The position numbers and the translations under genes were made by a program. A stretch of DNA of 64,000 nt, from IMG/VR virus record IMGVR_UViG_3300017917_002918, positions 103,402-167,401 of that record. One strand, given 5' to 3'. Position 1 is the first letter of the stretch; each line of letters starts with the position of its first letter. The stretch comes from a virus. The notes under the pieces are model-generated. The model made no database searches and was not told where the DNA came from. It saw only the letters and a list, made by a program, of their open reading frames with translations. This document shows positions 1 to 7,078 of the stretch, in pieces.

Positions 1-172
1 CACTGTTGGAATTTAAAACAATATAATAATATGGGGAAATTCGAAGAAATTCTGTAGTGTGACTCATGGAGATCCACACAATAATACTTAGCCAATAGGT
101 TAAAGTATCCACATAATAATCTTTTTATCTGAAGAAATTTTCTTCTTCACCACCATAGTATTAACAAAATTG

Positions 173-311
173 TCAAGGGAAGAAAATCTGATTGAGATAT
201 TATCGTGCGCTACCACTGCGCCACACACTGTATTAACATACAGCATGACAGGATTCGAACCTGTGACCCCGTCATCCAAATTGAAGTAGCCCAATCATCA
301 CTTTCCCTTGA
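173..311 (-). tRNA. Circularly permuted tRNA unit, anticodon UUG (Gln)
   Basis: Read on the minus strand, the T-arm half (284 down to 241) comes before the D-arm half (230 down to 204), joined by a 10-nt linker containing TTAA (231-240). The T-arm has loop TTCGAAT on a 5-bp stem. Acceptor strands CAGUGUG and CAUGCUG pair 7/7 (two wobbles). Joining the end of the D half (ACG) to the start of the T half (UCA) restores a perfect anticodon stem CGUCA/UGACG around loop AUUUGGA, with U33 and anticodon UUG; total 71 nt. Flanking arms 173-181 and 303-311 are perfectly complementary, and a second helix (UGAUUGGG/CUCAAUCA) lies inside them. No CCA is encoded. Pairings are seen directly; processing and charging are inferred. 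Confidence 0.7.
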
Positions 312-318
312 TTATATA

Positions 319-466
319 TAACAATTGTTAAAAGAAAATCACAAAGTCCATTTGTTCCGATTGCTCTCCCAACTGAGCTATATAGATTTAACTATAGATG
401 GACTCGAACCATCGACACATTGGTTTCTTGAAGGATTACTTTGCTGTACTGCTTAACAATTGTTAA
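319..466 (-). tRNA. Circularly permuted tRNA-like unit, anticodon not assignable
   Basis: This is the middle unit of the array. Its T-arm half (431 down to 390; stem GAUGG/CCAUC, loop UUCGAGU) precedes the D-arm half (387 down to 357), with only TT between them. The acceptor strands pair 6/7 with one U-U. The flanking arms both contain the palindrome TTAACAATTGTTA, and an inner helix CAAAGU/ACUUUG is present. The variable loop GUGUC and D arm resemble tRNA-Phe. However, no join gives both a clean 5-bp anticodon stem and a U33 loop (AUCGG/CCAAU has a C-A mismatch). It may be degenerate or cut differently from its neighbours. Confidence 0.5.
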
Positions 467-476
467 ATATCAATGT

Positions 477-627
477 GTTAAATCAAGAAAAGAAAATCTA
501 GCCAAGAGGTTTCGTACTCTGCCAATTGAGCTATATACCATATTAATATGATATAGTGGGACTTGAACCCACAACCCCGTCATTAAAAGTGAAGTATCTT
601 GTCTATTGCACTGCAACTTGATTTAAC
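477..627 (-). tRNA. Circularly permuted tRNA unit, anticodon UUU (Lys)
   Basis: This is the first unit after the array promoter. On the minus strand the T-arm half (592 down to 549) precedes the D-arm half (540 down to 513), with linker TATTAATA (541-548). Acceptor strands UGGUAUA and UAUAUCA pair 7/7. The D stem is GCUC/GAGU and the T arm GUGGG/CCCAC with loop UUCAAGU. Joining ACG to UCA gives anticodon stem CGUCA/UGACG and loop CUUUUAA with anticodon UUU; total 72 nt before the discriminator. The outer arms 477-487 and 617-627 form an 11-bp perfect helix, and an inner helix CAAGA/UCUUG is also present. In conventional order the acceptor stem does not pair with the neighbouring T half. Confidence 0.72.
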
Positions 628-652
628 AAGGTTTAATCAACCTTATATATTT

Positions 653-681
653 ATCATACCACACATTAAATCAAATGTCAA
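653..681 (-). promoter_or_regulatory. Promoter of the permuted tRNA array
   Basis: On the minus strand there is a TTGACA box (681-676), a 17-nt spacer and TATGAT (658-653). Transcription would start near 646, at a small AAGGTT/AACCTT hairpin (628-644) directly before the first tRNA unit. The gene-junction motif (TAATTAAATTATAA on the minus strand, about 697-710) lies just upstream, as at several other promoters in the window. Confidence 0.7.
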
Positions 682-759
682 TAGTTTTGAACAAATTTAT
701 AATTTAATTACATCCAATAACAAAACCGCCAAAACTCAGCGGTTTACTCATTCCCTAAA

Positions 760-1053
760 CTAATTTAACTCAACATCTGCACATAATGTTATAGTATCAC
801 CATTATCCATGTCAAACTTAATATAACCCCATCCAATTTCAAACTCCACTATTCTGTGCTTAAATATACGGTAACTAACAAATGCTTGTCCTTTTTCAGA
901 AAAATCATAAACGTAATCTCCGCAATGTAATTCAAGATCTTCAAATATCATTGTAATATTGCAATCTACATCTTTCTTTTCCAATGTAACTACCTTGCCA
1001 TGTATAGTACTCAAAATATTTTCGATACTTGCGACACTAGAAGAATAATCCAT
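760..1053 (-). CDS. Hypothetical protein, 97 aa
   Basis: This is a small acidic protein with no recognised domain. A strong AAGGAGAG ribosome binding site sits 8 nt before the ATG, supporting this start. It is rich in beta-type residues (alternating V/I/F/Y) and probably forms a small beta-rich fold. It is monocistronic, divergent from the GNAT gene and just upstream of the tRNA array promoter. The function is unknown. Confidence 0.7.
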   Translation of the reverse strand: MDYSSSVASIENILSTIHGKVVTLEKKDVDCNITMIFEDLELHCGDYVYDFSEKGQAFVSYRIFKHRIVEFEIGWGYIKFDMDNGDTITLCADVELN

Positions 1054-1136
1054 ATTTAATCTCTCCTTAATTAAAATAAGATAATATTAAACATATATAA
1101 TTTATTGTTTGCATTAATATAATATCACAAACAAAA

Positions 1137-1280
1137 GTGTCAAATATAGTGTCAAATTTGGGTTTAATGTGTCAAATTTAGTATTAAACAAGGCTAATTC
1201 TACTCAAAAATACACCATTATTATTGCCAAAAAGTATCAAATATGATTTGTCAAGTATCAAATGATTAAAAAAGGTGTCA
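1137..1280. repeat. Iterated GTRTCAAAT motif
   Basis: GTGTCAAAT occurs at 1137-1145, 1149-1157 and 1169-1177. GTATCAAAT occurs at 1234-1242 and 1255-1263, and a partial GTGTCA at 1275-1280. All are in the same orientation within the intergenic region between two divergent genes (1054-1375). Such same-strand arrays are typical of operators or iterons. Which applies cannot be decided from the sequence. Confidence 0.45.
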
Positions 1281-1375
1281 TTTTTACTTGAAATTATCAC
1301 AAGAATAAAATGTATGGACATACTTATTGTTTTGATATAATATATAAATAAATATTAATAAAAAGGGGTTTAAAA

Positions 1376-1840
1376 ATGGAAAATTTGTATATTGTTGACT
1401 ACGATGACGAATATAAGGATGAATTTCAAAAATTATCTCTTGAATGGCTTATAAAATATGCTTCCGTTGAACCTGAAGATGAACGTATTTTAGAAAATCC
1501 TCGAAAAGCAATATTGGATGACGGTGGACATATCTTCTTCGCAAAATATAATAATGAAATTGTTGGTACGGTTGCTCTAATTAAAATCGATGAGAACACG
1601 TATGAGCTTGCTAAATTAGCAGTAACGGAGAGATATAAAGGTTTGGGAATAGGAAATGAATTAATGAATAAGTGTATGGAACAAGCCGAGAAAGATTTAA
1701 TTACAAAAATGATTCTGTACACCGCAGATTTTTTAATTCCTGCTGTAGCATTATACAAAAAATATGGATTTACGCCAGTTCCATCAAAAGATAATAAATA
1801 TATAGAATCCAACTTAATAATGGAAAAATATTTTTTATAA
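1376..1840 (+). CDS. GNAT-family N-acetyltransferase
   Basis: The 154-residue length is typical of a single-domain GNAT enzyme. The acetyl-CoA binding motif A is visible around residues 82-100 (LAVTERYKGLGIGNELM), preceded by the usual beta strand (IVGTVALIKI). The C-terminal YKKYGF segment is a common GNAT ending. It would transfer acetyl from acetyl-CoA to an amine; the substrate is unknown. AAAAGGGG precedes the ATG. It stands alone on the plus strand among minus-strand genes, with its stop codon inside a long bidirectional terminator, and looks like a cargo gene. Confidence 0.85.
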   Translation: MENLYIVDYDDEYKDEFQKLSLEWLIKYASVEPEDERILENPRKAILDDGGHIFFAKYNNEIVGTVALIKIDENTYELAKLAVTERYKGLGIGNELMNKCMEQAEKDLITKMILYTADFLIPAVALYKKYGFTPVPSKDNKYIESNLIMEKYFL

Positions 1841-1901
1841 ACAAATAAATAAAAAACAGGTTCAAACTTAATACCTGTTTTTTATTTATTTGTTTATAAA
1901 A
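1833..1901. terminator. Bidirectional terminator
   Basis: A perfect 29-bp inverted repeat (1833-1861 and 1873-1901) with an 11-nt loop and A/T-tracts on both sides lies between the convergent GNAT gene and the regulator gene. Its left arm includes the GNAT stop codon. It should terminate transcription in both directions. Confidence 0.85.
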
Positions 1902-1924
1902 CTTAGTCTAAAACCATTATATAT

Positions 1925-3064
1925 TTAAGATTGAGTATTTATTTCATATCCGATTTTATCTAAATTATCAATTGAGTATTGATATATTATTTTATCTTTA
2001 AAAATGTCTGGATAGTAGTCATGATTATATTCTTTTTTAAAATTTTTAAACTCTTTAATTGCTGGCTGATTATTCATTTTAATGCTATCTGCATTATCAT
2101 CTATATAACATAAACATAAATTGTCATTATAATCATCCACTGCTACGCAAAGATGAGCTACATCCATTCCTGTATGATTACCAAACACAAGATAATTATT
2201 AAAGGGCGCTAAAGGGTTGATTCTAGCTGTGCTATTTTTTTCTGTATAACATACACAAATTTCTTCATATTCACCTGGATTTAAGTCATCTTTTAAAATT
2301 ATATATCCATGATAAGTTGCTGTTACGGATTTACTAGAAATTATTTCAATGTCTAAGCTCGCCCTGTGTTTTATTGTGTATACTGATATATCAAGTTTAT
2401 CAACGGGATAGGGGAAGTCGCAAAAAAACTTCCATTTTATTCTTTTTGATTTTTTATTTGATATATTTTTAATTTTAAACTGTGAAAACGTTGTCCAACT
2501 GAAATCTTGCGAATTATAATATACTATCTTGGTGAAGCACTCATAATACAAATCTGTTTCGGCAATATGAGATTTAACATCTTGGTTGCGATTGAAAAAT
2601 ATTGTATTATATTTGGATGAATATGCTCTAATTTTTAAGTCAACAAATACATCTTTTTCATGCTCGTTTACATCAGTTTTAATTATTTTACTTTTATTAT
2701 TCTGGACTTCTCCTGTACCTAAAAACATATGGGCTATTTTGCAATTTTCATCTAAGTGATTCGAATTTATATTTTCTATTATTGTATTGTATAGTAATTT
2801 TAATTTGTTTTCTTTTTCTACTTGACTCAACTTCATTCTCATTATTGCGTCATATAACATTTTTGCAATCTTATGTATTTTCTGTGTTCTAAAATTGTCA
2901 TCATTATCAAAGTTTTTTCCAAAATCACCTCTTTCATATCTCATTACTGTAGATTTGCTTATTTGCAAAAAATCCGCAAATTCATTCGAACCCATATTAT
3001 ACAAAGTTCTACGAATTAATTTTAACAATTGAGAAATAGTTTTATTTGATATAGGATTAGTCAT
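1925..3064 (-). CDS. XRE-type HTH regulator with long C-terminal domain
   Basis: The protein has 379 residues from an ATG preceded by AGGGGGA; the upstream in-frame start is less likely because that ribosome binding site sits between the two. Residues about 10-60 hold an XRE-like helix-turn-helix (EFADFLQISKSTVMRYERG). The remaining roughly 300 residues match no family I recognise and are beta-rich. A role as a DNA-binding regulator with a sensing or effector domain is inferred from the N-terminus only. A weak promoter lies upstream at 3112-3139. Confidence 0.65.
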   Translation of the reverse strand: MTNPISNKTISQLLKLIRRTLYNMGSNEFADFLQISKSTVMRYERGDFGKNFDNDDNFRTQKIHKIAKMLYDAIMRMKLSQVEKENKLKLLYNTIIENINSNHLDENCKIAHMFLGTGEVQNNKSKIIKTDVNEHEKDVFVDLKIRAYSSKYNTIFFNRNQDVKSHIAETDLYYECFTKIVYYNSQDFSWTTFSQFKIKNISNKKSKRIKWKFFCDFPYPVDKLDISVYTIKHRASLDIEIISSKSVTATYHGYIILKDDLNPGEYEEICVCYTEKNSTARINPLAPFNNYLVFGNHTGMDVAHLCVAVDDYNDNLCLCYIDDNADSIKMNNQPAIKEFKNFKKEYNHDYYPDIFKDKIIYQYSIDNLDKIGYEINTQS

Positions 3065-3111
3065 TTTAATTCCCCCTAATAGAAGCAATAATAAACTAAA
3101 TTAATACATAT

Positions 3112-3139
3112 ATAATACCACAAACTGTTGCTTTATCAA
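3112..3139 (-). promoter_or_regulatory. Possible promoter of the HTH regulator
   Basis: On the minus strand: TTGATA (3139-3134), a 16-nt spacer and TATTAT (3117-3112), about 50 nt before the start codon. Confidence 0.45.
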
Positions 3140-3204
3140 TATATTTTTCTAAATATATTGAAATTTAATTACTGAATTTTGCAATATTAATATATAATTA
3201 TAAT

Positions 3205-3633
3205 TTACATATCACTAATTACAACCATATTGACTTCACCAAAATATTGAACTTTCATACCTAATGTTTCACTTATAAATCGCAATGGCACATATGTAAC
3301 CGCGTCAATTTTAAAAGGTTTAGCACTCATTGTTTGTACTTTACCATTAATCATTACTTTATCACTACCTAATGTCATTTTAACATTTAATGAATCATTC
3401 TTAAGTGTCACACCTAATGTTTTTGCGTCCCAACCAACTTGCATACCAAATGTCTCACATGCTTTGCGCACAGGAATATAAATCCTTCCCTGTTCCATTA
3501 TTGGATATTGAGAAAAATGAATTTCACGATTATTATATACCACTCTAATATAATCTTGCTCAGTTATTGCACTAACTGTAATGCCCGAAACAAATATAAC
3601 CACTACTATTAAAATTGCACTAAAAATTTTCAT
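3205..3633 (-). CDS. Secreted copper-amine-oxidase N-domain protein
   Basis: The protein has 142 residues starting at the ATG after GGAGG. Residues 1-22 form a signal peptide (lysine, hydrophobic core, VSA cleavage site). The rest is a CuAO_N-type beta domain: a first unit with IYIPVRKACETFGMQVGW, then NGKVQTMSAKPF and TYVPLRFISETLGMKVQY. These stalk domains are common in secreted and cell-wall proteins of Firmicutes, with no catalytic role of their own. Within a phage it is probably a cell-surface cargo gene; exact function unknown. Confidence 0.8.
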   Translation of the reverse strand: MKIFSAILIVVVIFVSGITVSAITEQDYIRVVYNNREIHFSQYPIMEQGRIYIPVRKACETFGMQVGWDAKTLGVTLKNDSLNVKMTLGSDKVMINGKVQTMSAKPFKIDAVTYVPLRFISETLGMKVQYFGEVNMVVISDM

Positions 3634-3706
3634 AATAACAACCTCCATAAATTATTTTATTTTAATTATACTTACCGAAATACCAAATAACTTAATCACC
3701 ACTATC

Positions 3707-4174
3707 CTATCTGCCATTCAACATACTATTATTTTCCAACTCTACACTAAATCTATCGTAATATAGCATAGTAGTTTTAATACTTAACTCAAATTTCTTT
3801 GCTGTTGCATCCAATCCATTTTCTTTATAATACTCCACAAACCTCTTTTTTCTTGGTACAGTCCATAGCAAATTCATATTACCTCTAAATTTCTCGTCTG
3901 AAACTTCACTCTCGACCAATAATTCGTCATATGGAATGTTCAAAGTGCCACATATTATTACTATATTCTCAAACATCACTCTACTTGGATGGGACACATT
4001 AACCATAGATTGAAAAGTTGACCTTGTGAGTCCTGTCGTTTCAATTAAAGCATCTCTACTTTCAAATTCTGAATATCTAGCTTGTACCGCTACCAATAAA
4101 TTATACTTCAGTGTCTTTGTTTCAATATTCATAAACTTTTTGTAAATCTCCAAAATGTCTTGTTCTATTCCCAT
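3707..4174 (-). CDS. HTH DNA-binding protein, 155 aa
   Basis: The start ATG is chosen from AAGGGAGA at 10-11 nt spacing. An N-terminal helical region carries a plausible helix-turn-helix (ALIETTGLTRSTFQSMVN), and a second helical segment near the C-terminus (GLDATAKKFELSIKTTMLYY) also resembles an HTH. It is probably a small phage regulator. Family not recognised. Confidence 0.55.
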   Translation of the reverse strand: MGIEQDILEIYKKFMNIETKTLKYNLLVAVQARYSEFESRDALIETTGLTRSTFQSMVNVSHPSRVMFENIVIICGTLNIPYDELLVESEVSDEKFRGNMNLLWTVPRKKRFVEYYKENGLDATAKKFELSIKTTMLYYDRFSVELENNSMLNGR

Positions 4175-4204
4175 TGTAATCAAATCTCCCTTAAAATTAA
4201 ATTA

Positions 4205-4726
4205 TTACTTCAATTCGTTCCATAATACTTCTGGACTTCTGTATCTCTTGTACATGACTTCTTTTGCTCTGTCAAAGTCTTGCATTGACCATTCTGGAGC
4301 TTCCGCCAATATATCTGCTATCTTATGCAACTCATCCTTGATTGTGTTGTGACACAATATTTGTCGCACACATACATTTTGCTCATTAAACATATGCGTA
4401 ACTAGGAAGTCTTGATTTTTCCATAGATTCATAGCATGCTTGTTATCTGATATTGCGCAATAATTAAAATATCCTTCATACAACATCTCAAAATCATTGT
4501 TAATAAGCAACATAATTGGCACTACCAATACTTTATCCATCTTTATTATACCTGTTTTAAGATGCATTTTTGGCTTATCATGCCTAATTATATAGTTTGT
4601 ATCTTCTTTGATTAATAGTGCGAATTCCTCAACATTATTTTCTGGATTGTACACTACACTAGACAACATCACTCCCGATGTTGCATTAAACTGTTCAAAT
4701 GGATTTGTTCCTGTAAAATTACCCAA
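4205..4726 (-). CDS. Hypothetical protein, 173 aa
   Basis: The start is TTG, preceded by GAGGTGA. There are no recognised motifs. The middle (residues about 60-75) is a hydrophobic strand-rich stretch and the C-terminus is helical and charged. It sits in a run of small minus-strand genes between regulators and the ParB-like gene. Confidence 0.6.
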   Translation of the reverse strand: MGNFTGTNPFEQFNATSGVMLSSVVYNPENNVEEFALLIKEDTNYIIRHDKPKMHLKTGIIKMDKVLVVPIMLLINNDFEMLYEGYFNYCAISDNKHAMNLWKNQDFLVTHMFNEQNVCVRQILCHNTIKDELHKIADILAEAPEWSMQDFDRAKEVMYKRYRSPEVLWNELK

Positions 4727-4803
4727 AATAAATCACCTCAATTAATTATTGTACAGGATTGTGAGCAAATATTCAATAACCATCTCACAATCCTGCATAT
4801 GTA

Positions 4804-5001
4804 TTAAACTCTGTCCAATATATATCTTTCAACTCCTTGCCATATAGCTAGTACACTATACTCTTCTGCTTCTGAACCAGTTAAATTACCCTTAATAAAC
4901 TTATCATAACCTGTTCTTTTAATATTAAGCAACGCATTATTTCTTGAATTCCTTAACTCAGTTTCACCGAAAAATCTTACTATCTCGTTCATTGTTCTCA
5001 T
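4804..5001 (-). CDS. Hypothetical protein, 65 aa
   Basis: A small, mostly helical, charged protein. AAGGAG precedes the ATG, and the gene-junction motif (5015-5030) lies directly before the ribosome binding site. No family is recognised. Confidence 0.6.
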   Translation of the reverse strand: MRTMNEIVRFFGETELRNSRNNALLNIKRTGYDKFIKGNLTGSEAEEYSVLAIWQGVERYILDRV

Positions 5002-5160
5002 AATAACATCTCCTTATCATAAATTAATTATAAAACGATTTGTTATGTTCATCTCAGATGTGGATTCAAGTGTTTCGATGTAAATTAATAACTCTAAATT
5101 AGTGTTTTCAAATTCGGTAAATCGCCACCTATTTATAAATTAATTATCTCCTACTATTAA

Positions 5161-5190
5161 ATCATAACATATTTTTTATTATATTGTCAA
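5161..5190 (-). promoter_or_regulatory. Promoter upstream of the 65-aa gene
   Basis: On the minus strand: TTGACA (5190-5185), 18-nt spacer, TATGAT (5166-5161). The junction motif TAATTAATTTATGA lies immediately upstream (about 5200-5213), the same arrangement as at other promoters in this window. Confidence 0.7.
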
Positions 5191-5239
5191 TATATTTTCA
5201 TAAATTAATTATATACTAATTTCCCATACTATTTTAATT

Positions 5240-5752
5240 TTACTCGCAATCTTCCCAACTTTTACTAAATTCATTATTTGCAAACGCCTCTTTAAGACCT
5301 GTAATTTGTTTGAGTCTAAGTATTTCATCGAGATCCATACCTAGATGTTTTGCTATCCATTCATCACTTCTACCTATGTTGTGTATTTCTGCAACTATAT
5401 TACTCATTAAATCTACATCATGCGATCCTCTTGCTCTATTATGTCTTATAGTTGAAGCCATTCTTTCTTCCAAAGGTTTATCTATTATTGAAACAGGAAG
5501 CATACCATTTTCTCTATCATATATATCCTTATGTTTTAACATTATTGTATATCTATGAAATCCATCTACTATAACATATTTATCAATTTCTTTATCATAA
5601 TAACAAACAATAGGCATTGTATATCCATCTTCCTTAATACTCAAATATAATAGCTTCATTTCAGGTGGCGCAACTGAATTGGGATTATATTCATTTGATA
5701 TAATTTTGTCAATTGGAACTGAAATAATATTATAAACTGGACTTTTAAACAT
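5240..5752 (-). CDS. ParB/Srx-fold protein, IbrB-like
   Basis: The 170-residue protein has a ParB N-terminal-type domain. SVPIDKIISNEYNPNSV is the typical first strand, VIVDGFHRYTIM is the G-x-HR box, and NRARGSHDVD resembles the RxR box. It ends 13 nt before the PAPS-reductase-like gene in transcript order, forming the ParB plus PAPS-reductase pair known as IbrB/IbrA in enterobacteria and found in many phages. The partnership is well known by neighbourhood; the biochemical role is not settled. The ribosome binding site is AAGGGAGG. Confidence 0.75.
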   Translation of the reverse strand: MFKSPVYNIISVPIDKIISNEYNPNSVAPPEMKLLYLSIKEDGYTMPIVCYYDKEIDKYVIVDGFHRYTIMLKHKDIYDRENGMLPVSIIDKPLEERMASTIRHNRARGSHDVDLMSNIVAEIHNIGRSDEWIAKHLGMDLDEILRLKQITGLKEAFANNEFSKSWEDCE

Positions 5753-5765
5753 AATAAATCCTCCC

Positions 5766-7076
5766 TTAAATATTTTTATATTTTTCCTTTATTACTTTTA
5801 CTTTCTCTTGTTGTTGTTTGGTTAAACCGAACCCCATAAATTTACACATATGATCATTTTTCAAAATACAGAAACACATTCTTTTCCATGATGGAATATC
5901 AATTGTAGATTTTACATCATCCGTATCATCTGGTATTTCCCCGTCAAAGATTATTCTTGTTTTTCCATCCTTACTATAATTTGAAATTCCATTTTTACGA
6001 ATCCTGTATCCACATTGTTCTATTTCATCTATAACATCTTGAGAGAAACCTCCTCCCGTTTTTTCCCAAAACTCAGCTGAAGTTTTAAACTTATCTAAAT
6101 AGTTATTCCTAACATGCGCTGGAAGTGTACTTAATAAAAATTCCGTATAAGATTTCCACGTGTGACCTGCTGGTAAAGAAATTTGCCTATATCCTAAAGC
6201 TTTTGTTCCTCCATATATAGCTCCAAAATTCGCCCCTTTAACTCTTCCTACTAATTTCGCCCATGTTCTTGGTTCTATTATTCTGTAAAGATTGAGACTA
6301 TCTATTGCCCATTCGTTAAATGGAGATGCAACTCTCATTTTATCTATTGTTACACCTGCTTTGTAATATAAATCATATAATTTATTATAATCAAAATCAA
6401 ATTTACCATTTGCAATCCATATATCTTCAACAGTCCAATCATAAAGGGGAGAAGCACTCCATACATTTTTGTGACCTTCTGTTATATATTTTTTACCTTT
6501 ATAATCGTATTTTTTATTTATAATACCACTATAACGATGAAGTGACTCATCTGCTCGTATTCCTATAAGCCCAATTGTCTTACCACCACCATTTTTGTTT
6601 TTATACCATCTCCCAAATTGTTTATATAAATCTTCCTGATGCATTTTTAAGGTATAAAAATCAAATGGATTATTATTTAAATTTATAACATACGAATGAG
6701 TAGGCATATCTCGTACCCATATATCTTTTTTCTCTTCATCCCAAGGATACCAAAACATTTCATAATTACTTAGAGGCGTTTTAGAAGCCATGGGTAAACA
6801 TACCCAATATGGTTCAACTTCATCATGTAATCGCTCGAATGTTCTTGTTACATATTCAGTTGTTTTTTCGTATTGTGCTTCAAAATCCTGATGAAATAAA
6901 CCTATTTTTTTAGTTATTCCATTTTCTTTTTTATATTTCATTACTAAATTAAGTAAAGTACCGCTATCTTTGCCACCAGAAAAAGAAATATAAATATTAT
7001 CAAATTCTTCAAATATAAATTTTAGTCTTTCCTGTAACGCTTCATATACACTTATATTTTTATATATCTTCTGCAA
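5766..7076 (-). CDS. PAPS-reductase-like PP-loop protein, IbrA-like
   Basis: The protein has 436 residues, starting at TTG after GGAGGGA. The PP-loop ATP-pyrophosphatase motif is clear near residue 32 (SFSGGKDSGTLLNL). The rest matches the pattern of the DUF3440/IbrA group, with a conserved tryptophan-rich central part (VWSASPLYDWTVEDIWIANG). Such enzymes adenylate a substrate before sulfur transfer or a related reaction. Co-transcribed with the IbrB-like gene and, upstream, with an SNF2-type helicase, it could act on nucleic acid, but that is inference. Confidence 0.78.
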   Translation of the reverse strand: MQKIYKNISVYEALQERLKFIFEEFDNIYISFSGGKDSGTLLNLVMKYKKENGITKKIGLFHQDFEAQYEKTTEYVTRTFERLHDEVEPYWVCLPMASKTPLSNYEMFWYPWDEEKKDIWVRDMPTHSYVINLNNNPFDFYTLKMHQEDLYKQFGRWYKNKNGGGKTIGLIGIRADESLHRYSGIINKKYDYKGKKYITEGHKNVWSASPLYDWTVEDIWIANGKFDFDYNKLYDLYYKAGVTIDKMRVASPFNEWAIDSLNLYRIIEPRTWAKLVGRVKGANFGAIYGGTKALGYRQISLPAGHTWKSYTEFLLSTLPAHVRNNYLDKFKTSAEFWEKTGGGFSQDVIDEIEQCGYRIRKNGISNYSKDGKTRIIFDGEIPDDTDDVKSTIDIPSWKRMCFCILKNDHMCKFMGFGLTKQQQEKVKVIKEKYKNI

Positions 7077-7078
7077 TT

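Noticed and set aside
20-110. A further tRNA-like sequence (D-arm-like ACUU/AAGU, acceptor UAUGUGG/CCCCAUA 6/7)
   Set aside because: No usable T arm or anticodon arm could be drawn; left unannotated.
100-294. 64-codon minus-strand ORF
   Set aside because: It runs through the permuted tRNA unit and lacks a ribosome binding site.
173-627. Conventional tRNAs with introns (D half followed by next T half)
   Set aside because: Acceptor strands of D half n and the following T half mismatch at several positions, the last D half has no T half after it and the first T half has no D half before it.
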